NCBI RefSeq assembly: GCF_001540865.1
Contig: NC_033637.1
Coordinates: 522,463 to 586,462 of the forward strand
Source: Ananas comosus
Taxonomy: Eukaryota; Streptophyta; Magnoliopsida; Poales; Bromeliaceae
Length of the DNA stretch: 64,000 nucleotides
Reading direction: 5' to 3'
A program made the position numbers and the translations under genes. Below the pieces are notes generated by a model. It had not been told where the DNA came from. It did not search any database and saw only the letters and a program-made list of their open reading frames with translations. Below are positions 55,959 to 64,000 of the stretch, piece after piece; positions within the stretch are counted from its first letter, which is position 1, and every line of letters starts with the position of its first letter.

Positions 55959-57500
55959 CACATACATTCTTTTCCCGCATACTGTGAAACTGAGCTTAGA
56001 AATATTTACTTTCAAGAAAAGGCGACGCCAATCAGCTTGACTGTGGGAATAGTTTCTACGTAGTGGTGCGGGACAATATCTCTTGTTGTTGGTGGGGGGA
56101 AAAAAAAGGAAGAAAAAGAAAGCCTTTGAGAATTGTGTCAGGTGGCATGCTCTAGTACATGGACCTGGTCCCCTACCAAGTTTGTGTCCACACCAACTCG
56201 GGCACATGATCCGAGCCTGACACCGCCAAGCTCAAATCACCTAATTACATAAATGTGGCAGAGCTCTCCTTGTCCATTTTGCAACTTTTCCCCGCTTGTA
56301 GGTCCCCAGTATAAAGAAGAAGAGGCCAGATAATTCCAATTCTTTACATGTGAAACACACTATATAAAAAAAGTTGGTCCATTTAGGGATCACAAGCGGA
56401 GTTCCTTCCTAACACACGATTGGGCGACCCAAATGGGACCTAGGATATTTGGTCCAAAATGTATAAGCATGATAAGTAACAGAGGTTAGATTTGGATACA
56501 GTTTTGTATTTAAGACTTTTGATTCATCTATTTTAGACTCTGTGATTAAAATGAGTTTTACTGATTTTGATAATTATTATTTATTTTATAAGAATTGGAT
56601 TCTGATTCTCATTTTATTCTGGATTGAAAGTGATTCATTCTATTTATAGCCCAATTTGACTTACTGAAACATGGCCTTACTGAAACTGGCCTCACGGCCC
56701 TCACCCCAGGAAAGCAGGACGGTGATCATCCTCCTGCGGAAACCTACCATTTCATTTTCACCTAAAAGAGAGGTACAATATGGTAACATTTGTTGAATCC
56801 TTCATGATTTTTGCAACAAAGAACTGCATAAGGTGTGTTGATGATTTTTTGACAACTCGAACATGAAAATTGCGGGCAAAAAGCTCGGCAGGAATACTGA
56901 GAACTAGTAACGAGGAAGTATACAGAAGATTGATATGTGAAAATTAGGTTTAAGGAAAAAAAAAAAAAAATCTTTTGTTGCATCACAAGCCAACATCCAC
57001 AGCATGCAAATTAAGAACTATGTTTGCCATAGAACCAGATCCTCGTATAATACTTAACGGAGGTAGCTAAAGAACATAATAGCAACACATAATACAATGA
57101 AAAAAGAAACAGATAAATCCGCGTATAAAAAATATCCACCATTCCAAAAGAATATATAATACCGCTGTTGGTATCTCTGTTATGTCTCTACAATCTCCAT
57201 CCAAGAATTGGGAACTATTTTCTGCAGAATTAAACAGCTCACCGTCGGCGGGCTCTTCTTCAACATTAATAATTCACAAGCACAAAAAGGTCCCTGTGGC
57301 TGCATAATAGAAGCCAGTGTCCAACTCAACACCCCACTAGTTCAAGCAAGAGTGCAATCTGGTAAAATCTGTGTTTAATATAAGATGATCAAAAGGGAAA
57401 AGGCAAAGAGCAAACGGCATCAGTAAAATTGTGGACAAACTAAGCCAACATTCCTGTTACAAATTGCTCTGCTTAGAGAATAGCTACCTTTAAAGCAGCT
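55959..57500. other. Intergenic region and 3' UTR of the TLDc gene
   Basis: No ORF supported. The last few hundred bases before 57500 probably hold the 3' UTR of the minus-strand TLDc gene. Confidence 0.35.
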
Positions 57501-60500
57501 TCAGTCACTGGAACTTGCAAGGCCAACCAGCTTCAGCATGTTGCGGTCCTCCTTAAACCTCTCGAGGACTGTCCCCTTAACAGCATCCAGCTTTTCGCTC
57601 TGTGGGCCCCTTGTCTGAACACCCCAACATTCAATTACTTCTGGTCTTATGTTGCTTGTCTTGGAGAGGCACGGACTGTTGAATGTAGTGCATGAAAAGG
57701 TGTGGCCCTGATCAAAATTCCCGGAGATGAAGAGACCAAAATGATTTGGCTGCCCTCCAAAGCCGATTCCATTGGGAATGCTATCTGAGCTAAAATTTAC
57801 AGCACACTGAGATTACGAGCAATCAGTAAGAACATGATTTATATTCAGTTTTGGAGGATCGCTAAACTTGAGGTAAAGAAGTAAAGGATTGCTAAACTTG
57901 AAGTAAATACTCTTCAAAAAATGAAAATACAACAGCAATTTGTTACTTGTGATTTATCAACCTAAATATAGCAAGAGATTAGTACACTGATAACAATCGA
58001 CTAAAAAGCATAACAATAAGAATTATATTAGCAAGTACAGAAATATTATGCATCTGATTTCTTTTGTACAATGAACACCTGTACAAGTAAACTAGGAACA
58101 AGTGAATTAACAGAGGGTATATCACTAAATTAAATTACTTATTCATTAATAAATTTCCCCTTCTATAGACAATTGATTGAAAGGAGATGGTATGAGACAA
58201 TCAATGAAATTTCGGTAATCAACAATCATATTCTGCTATTAAGAACTGCTGGCACCAAACTTATCAATTTTTTATCCAAGAGAAAATAATATCACATAAC
58301 AAGATGCAAGTAACAATGGACCTGGGAAATATAATAATTTCTTCCATAACTAACATATATCGGAAAATAGTCAAGTAAATGTTATTCTCAAAAGCAAAAC
58401 CAGATCAAATGTGATAGAAAAATGCTGTTCAATACAAGCATACCCATTGTAAGTTATTGTTTGCTCCTGTAGGACGAAAGATGGATGCTTGAGGATATAG
58501 CTGGAAGAGAAAAGACTTCATATCACCATAAAAATCGCTGTGTCTTTCCCACTGCTGAGATGCATACCCTCCGTATATGAAACCTTCTGTATCTTTGATA
58601 ATCAACACAGTTGGTCCATCTCCTCTCCTGTAGATATAAACAAAGGCCGACCCAGTGCTAAATCAATGGTGCATATGAGTTCTACATGCAGAAGAGATTG
58701 CCTCATAATAAGGGCTAAAACTTCGTGGCAAAGTTTGAAACAAATAAGTTCATGTAAGGCTATTAAATTTGTGCAACAGTTTGTGATGGTGTTGTGTATT
58801 ACAGAAGGCGATTCAGAACCAATATCATATATTTAACCGAGCCAAATAAATATGCCTGAACTACTAAATGTAGAGAATATTGCAGAAAACTAAAGATAAG
58901 TTATACAGAGGATTCAGACAGTTAAATGAGGATTTGTAGCAACATTAACCTATTATTCTGTTCTTTCTGATAATTTCTGGAGAAGATAGATGAACCTATA
59001 CCTGGATAATTACTACAATCCAAATCTAGCCTCATTGTAAGATTGTATAACAGAGAATCAATATCCGTTTTGTGAAATCAAATGACATGGAGAAACAGAC
59101 AATATCTAATGTGTTTTGACTTGGGTTAAAGGCTTTTCAGATAACAAATCATGTATCTAAATACGACGGGACCATACAGACGGCAAAATGAAATGGCTTT
59201 ACAGGCTATTGGCGCCATCAGACTTAGACATTGATAATTGAATATGACAAGACTACTTATATTTAGGTGAGTTTTGAATTCCTCGTCGTAAGTGAAAGTA
59301 AACAGTTTCATATATCAGTATCACAGAAACACCACACCCCCTAATAGGGCCCGCCTCTTAGCGTTCAAAATCAAACAGATCAAAAAGCGAAAAGGTAACT
59401 TTAGGTGCTCACGCTATGTTGCCCAAGAAGGTGTTGAAACTTAAGCCATTAAGTGCACTATGGTCTAAAAGTTTCACTCTTCAGCTTCATTCTGAGAAAG
59501 GTCCCCCAATATGCCCAGCATATTCTTTTCTCAAAATTAGCTGCTCCGAGAGAAATTCGCAGGATGCTCCAATGCTGTGAACTTGAAAGCTGGCCTGCCT
59601 ACAAAACAACGTAAATCAATATTGCAAGGGCCACGTATTATGCACCTTTGCAATTGAATTAAATGGAAATAAGACCTGAATCAGGCGGCATCAGCAACTT
59701 CCTAGGAACTTCCTCACAGATGGCACAAGATTGCACGCAATTTCTTAAAATCGGCTAGAGACATAAACTTTTCAGTTTTTCTTCAATTTGCTTTGAAAAT
59801 GTTGCCGCATTGAGAAATACTTCAAGTGTTTCCTGTTGAGAGTGTGCGCATTTTCATCATTTTCGGGAGAAAATATTGTTTCATAATGGATTTTAGAACA
59901 GCCTCTAGATCGGACCTGAAAATTTGTTAGTGCTAAATGAGGATTGTATATGCAGAAGAGAAGAAACAAGCCCTCAACAAGTTGCTTTTTCAGAGAGTAT
60001 TTACACTACAAAACACAAATTACACGTTCAAATGCAAGGACTCAGATGTCAATTCCTTTCAAGAGGTATAACACAGTGCAGCCATACCTTCCAACATCGC
60101 CATCCCCTCCACAATCACACAACTGGTAGATAAATCCCTCAATATCATGTTCGCGACCCCTTCTATATGTTACCTAACATAAACAGGTGACACAAGAGAA
60201 GTGACTAAGAATACGGCAATTGCTGGCGAAAACTAAGTAGAGAAGTGCAGAAGCTGCGTAATACAATGAAACATATTCGCGGCAAGCCAATTATGCCTTT
60301 TGATTTGATTCAACGAGACAGTTTCCGGCTAAAATGCTAATGATGATAGTGACAATCATTCCTGTCAAATGGACAAAAGAAGAAAATCAAAAATACATCA
60401 AATATATTGTTCGTCCTGAAGGACCAACAGAACGCGAGGCATAAAATGAGACTCGTTTTCTGAAAATTAGCGAATAAAAAACAAGTAAACTCAAGCCTAA

Positions 60501-60940
60501 CAATGAGTACAAACATCGAGTAAATCTACATAATTCTTCCGCACCCTCCTTGTCGACTCAAAGAAAAAATAAATTATGCATGGTGATACATCACAGAGAT
60601 CGAAAGAAAGGGGAAAGGAGCACAAAACTTTGGAGATGATTGAATCGCTCGGTACTGACTTCTCATCGTTCCGCTTCTGCGCCGACCAATTGAAACAACC
60701 TCTCGCCCAGCCGCGGCGAACCCCCAAATACGCCTATCAACACCTCATAATCCACCATTAACTGCAAACAAGCATTTGAGCCATTCGATCGAATGGAAGC
60801 GAAATAACCCCAAAGTAGTTCGGCTGTACCTGAAACACGGAATGGAGAGCAGACTTGCCGTTGCTCTGCGACTGCGCCCGCGAGGAGACGAAGAGCGATC
60901 TCAGATCCTCGAGCATCTTGTGCGAGATAAGCCTTTCCAT
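57501..60940 (-). CDS. TLDc-domain protein gene, frameshifted in middle exons as assembled
   Basis: Six minus-strand exons with GT/AG borders: 60830-60940, 60088-60173, 59676-59915, 59413-59598, 58444-58627 and 57501-57806. Exons 1-2 encode MERLISHKMLEDLRSLFVSS and GFIYQLCDCGGDGDVG. Exons 5-6 give an intact TLDc core: GDGPTVLIIKDTEGFIYGGYAS, WERHSDFYGDMKSFLFQLYP, FRPTGANNNLQW, GIGFGGQPNHFGLFIS and IECWGVQTRGPQ. In exons 3-4 the expected protein is spread over all three frames: AVLKSIM, FSPENDEN, FLNAATFSKQIEE, RKEYAGHIGG and HSALNGLSFNTFLGNI. Several indels must separate these pieces. TLDc proteins are linked to oxidation resistance and V-ATPase regulation in animals and fungi; plant roles are unclear. 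Either a decaying gene or uncorrected sequence errors. Confidence 0.8.
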
Positions 60941-60974
60941 AGATGATCGCGGGAAAGATTTCTAGGTGTTAGCA

Positions 60975-61026
60975 GAATGAAGAGAGAGAGAGAGAGATGA
61001 GAGACGAGAGAGGAGAGAGAGAGAGA
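60975..61026. repeat. (GA)n tract upstream of the TLDc start
   Basis: GA-rich run on plus, (CT)n on the coding strand, within 90 bp upstream of the start codon at 60940; likely in the 5' UTR. Confidence 0.85.
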
Positions 61027-61139
61027 CGTCGTTGGTGGGCGGTGAGGAAACGCGGTGTCGGTAGAAGGCGACTGAGCTGCCTTTGCCCCCATCACCTCGA
61101 CGCAGCACTCCCCGTCTCTCGGCCGGTTGTGAGTTACGT

Positions 61140-62315
61140 ACAACTGGGTCTATAATAATAACTTAGACCCTTCAACTATAGACAATTTGGCAAAGTGGCC
61201 CTCAATTATACTTCAAAAGAATTGCGTTGAGGGGGCACCTTCACAAATAATACTATAGTTGGTGACGGGTTCATCATGCAATTATTTCATTTCCTTTTAT
61301 TATTTTTATTAATTTCGGCGCTTCGAGTGTCGAAGGCCAGCTAACGTTCTCCACGGACACGTGGGCAACTTATGGCCATAACGATCACACGTAAGTCGGG
61401 TAAGTGTAGTCATAACCCTGAGAAACCCGGGGGGCAAACCAAGGGAGGTGTGGTCGCGCGCGGCGGAGGGGCCGGGGGCATGCTACGGCCTACCTGGCTG
61501 AGCCAGCATACAGAGCTCGAATAACCCGGAAGAATAAACCAAACCCAGACTATAAGTCTTATAACCAGCCGAGCCAAGAATTCGTCGTTCGGCCCACCAG
61601 GTGGCGTACGGGCCATTTGTTTTACGTTCGGGCCTCGTTAGTCGGCCTTTCCTTTTTTTTGCCCACACGTAGAATCGGTGTGCCAAACAAACTTCGAATG
61701 ATTTTTTTACAAGATTATAGTATTACATAAATTTGGCCTTGTTAAACAAATTTTGGTCACAGGCGCTCCAAGAGGTAGGCATCATTCACAAGATGCCGGG
61801 TGAAAAAAATCAAAACACATCATTGCGTTGTATGTTCGTCAATATGATATAGAATTCTGTCCGCGGGCATAACACAATTTGGTTATTTATATGTGGAGAC
61901 CTTTTATTAAGGTCTGTACGAGTTTATACAATTCCTGCAGAGCATCTCATTTGATTCCCTGTGGTACTTGTTGCTTATGACTTCAATGGGATGCGTATGA
62001 AGGATTACGGGGTGGCAGGAGCAGTTAGGCTCGTAGATGATTTATATCAAGTTTTTGCAGCTCAAAACACAGTTTCGAAATTGTTTGAAATCACGGAGCG
62101 GTAATATGTTCTAATCTGAGAAAGTATAACAATTTTTTTTCTCGACACATATCCATACCAAGTCCCATTTGATAAGTGGAGAGAGAGATCAACCTCTTTC
62201 TTCGCCTTTTTTCTTTATCAAGTAATGATTGTCCTCAGGTAGGTGTTTCACGAGCAAGCCATCACGGGATCAGCGAAATCAAAAGCCTGAATGTTTGCAC
62301 TGAAGTTGCAAAATT
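61140..62315. other. Intergenic region with a GC-rich patch
   Basis: 61400-61650 is GC-rich (AACCCGGGGGGCAAACC.., GCGCGCGGCGGAGGGG) and has two overlapping minus ORFs of 67-68 codons without a recognisable domain. It may be a repeat unknown to me. The rest is AT-rich with no ORF. Confidence 0.35.
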
Positions 62316-62450
62316 TTTTTGAAGAGAAGCGTAGCACGGCTACTCGCTTCAGTTCAGTAAGAAACCTGAATTAATGCTACATGGATGAGGCAACAAGGCT
62401 CGAAAGGGGCGCAGAAAGGACCCCCAAAAAAAAAAAAAAAAAAAAAAACT
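62316..62450 (-). mobile_element. LINE 3'-end fragment
   Basis: The plus strand shows TTTTTTTGAAGAGAAGCGTAGCACGGCTACTCGCTTCAGTTCAG, the reverse complement of the shared tail. It then has ATGAGGCAACAAGGCTCG, like the GGGGCAACTAGGCCCCG part of the LINE 3' UTR, and a 24-nt A-run in the same position as the one in the LINE at 12557-12582. So it is a very short 5'-truncated LINE. Confidence 0.65.
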
Positions 62451-63526
62451 ACAGTTGATTCAGTCCAGCGAAAGCTTTCATCCACTCTATCGACAACTGA
62501 ATGATCTGTAAATACCTACTGTTGATTACTGCAGCTTGTCGGGTGAAGATCTCCCGTTCCGTATTTGGAATTATTATTTTTTATTTTTTTTATTTAACAT
62601 GCAGAGTCATGCTAGTTAAAAGATGTGTGAGCTGCGGTGAGAAGCCATTTCCACACCGGCAACAACTGGATCGAGATTATTACATGAATAATTGCATTAT
62701 GCTTTTTCTCTGTACCTTGGAACATTGATTCAACTGTGGGGCATCAAGGGGCTCATAGGATTGTGGTGAGACTGAGTTATAGATGGGAGAAGGAAACAAT
62801 AAAGCCTTTTTGCTTGAAAGTGGCAAACAACTCCTCAGCCATAAAGATTGCAAAGAAAGAAGGCTTGAATGTTTTTCGGATGGCTTTGCTCACTTTTTGA
62901 TGTATATTCTTCTTTCTTTTCTTTTTTTGAAAAAAAAGAGAGGTATTATCGTCTTCATATTTTTTTTTAATACATAAGCTAGCCTTCAACAAAATATTAA
63001 AATAATTAGCTTCAAACTTGAGAATCTCATGTTTACCAACCACGAACCTCTTTTTTGTCTCTTCGCGCCTAAGGACCGGTCGGTTTCTCTCATGATGTTA
63101 TTCACTCATCAACTAAGGTGTAGTTTCGTTTCGCAATTGTCAAATAGAAATCAGAAACGAAGTCCATTAGTTTGCTTTTCGCAGTCCTAAAGGCTAGATG
63201 GTGTGGATTAGCATTTCCCTCTGGAATAATATCAACTTTGAATTTGAGAGACCCATTAGGAAGGGTTTTAACACGCAGGGCAAGCTATGCTCTATTACCA
63301 AGTTGTGTAGTCTATAGTGGATTATTGGTGTTGTTTCTATTTCGAATGTTTACTCTTCATTGAATCATTTATAAGATTAGCTATTGATTTGATTATATGA
63401 ACACATGCATATGTGACGTAATATTGATTTTCAACATAGGAATATAACTAGTGATTCCAGCACGCATTGTTCGCGTCATAAAATACTGGACATATTTTCA
63501 AATCATATCTATGAGTTACAAAAATC
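62451..63526. other. Intergenic region
   Basis: No supported gene; T and A runs near 62900-62970. Confidence 0.35.
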
Positions 63527-63620
63527 GACCGTCGCCTATCGTAAGTGCAAAGGGTTTGATGTTGGTAATTCGAGGTCCAAGTTCGAATCTTAGCTTTGAT
63601 TTATATTTCTAACTAAGTTT
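63527..63620 (+). mobile_element. SINE family A, 3'-truncated copy
   Basis: GACCGTCGCCTATCGTAAGT, GTGCAAAGGGTTTGATG (box A), AAGTTCGAATCTTAGC (box B) and TTCTAACTAAGTTTA are present, then the match stops. The 3' tail is missing. Confidence 0.65.
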
Positions 63621-64000
63621 AAACAATCATTTTGCCATCCTTACCATGTACTGGTTTAAATCTTTCTTCTTTTTTTAGGAGAGGAAAGAAGAATTACCTG
63701 TCTTCTATTTATTAGGAAAAAAGTAAACGAAACTCTATACAACAAACAATTAGAGGAGTAAAACAAAAATGCAGAAAAAGGGAAAGGTCAAAGGGGTGGA
63801 CGGTTTCAACAAAAAAAAAAAAAAGATAAGGAGAAAGAAAGGGGCAAAGAAAAGAATAACTAGAAGATTTTATTTTATTTTATTTTTTTATTATGTTGGT
63901 TTAGCGGCATGCTTTACCAAAGCCAAGAGCGCTTTGTACACCCCGGAAGATCTGGGGCAGATTCACACTTCTGTATGTGAATATGATATTGTTCTCTCTG
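63621..64000. other. Window end, no supported gene
   Basis: A-rich plus strand. A pattern near 63680-63730 (AGGAGAGGAAAGAAGAATTACC) resembles a decayed LINE tail on minus but is too weak to call. Confidence 0.3.

Noticed and set aside
61410..61686. Two overlapping minus ORFs in a GC-rich patch
   Set aside because: Both frames open by composition; neither resembles a known protein.

Overview
This is nuclear DNA of a flowering plant, almost certainly a monocot. Six genes with clear plant relatives sit in AT-rich intergenic DNA full of MITEs, tRNA-derived SINEs, LINE fragments and (TA)n/(GA)n tracts. Several genes have very GC-rich first exons, as in grasses and other commelinids such as pineapple. 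The species call is inference only. Assembly gaps lie at 4521, 5157, 8403-8427 and 42542-42558, and some stretches look like poorly polished long-read sequence.

Layout. 1-1436 (+): the 3' end of an unrecognised gene, with a transposon in its last intron. 2658-3593 (-): an F-box gene with a C-terminal membrane anchor. 3113-4520 is repeated at 5955-7325. Directly before that second copy, 5158-5954 is the letter-by-letter reversal, without complementing, of 2080-3112. This cannot be a normal biological inversion and points to an assembly or data-handling error. 7575-9442: a Harbinger-like element carrying a captured exon of a 2-oxoglutarate dioxygenase gene. 12449-15994 (-): a 5'-truncated LINE with a long open ORF2 and a 13-bp target duplication. 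17276-19306 (-): a four-exon TBL (trichome birefringence-like) acetyltransferase gene. 27878-32544 (+): a five-exon cationic amino acid transporter gene. 33448-34488: a PIF/Tourist-like element. 36.1-40.4 kb: a chain of MITEs separated by (TA)n tracts. 44603-46408 (+): an intronless DYW-class PPR gene with a Site II/telo-box promoter. 50310-51264 (-): a NGATHA-like B3 repressor gene. 57501-60940 (-): a TLDc-domain gene whose middle exons carry frameshifts.

The genes do not form a pathway; this is an ordinary plant gene neighbourhood. The connected story is in the repeats. The SINE family and the LINE share the same 3' tail, which suggests the LINE machinery mobilises the SINE. Several MITEs sit inside (TA)n tracts. 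The most striking observation is the mirror-image block, which makes every ORF predicted inside 5158-5954 meaningless.
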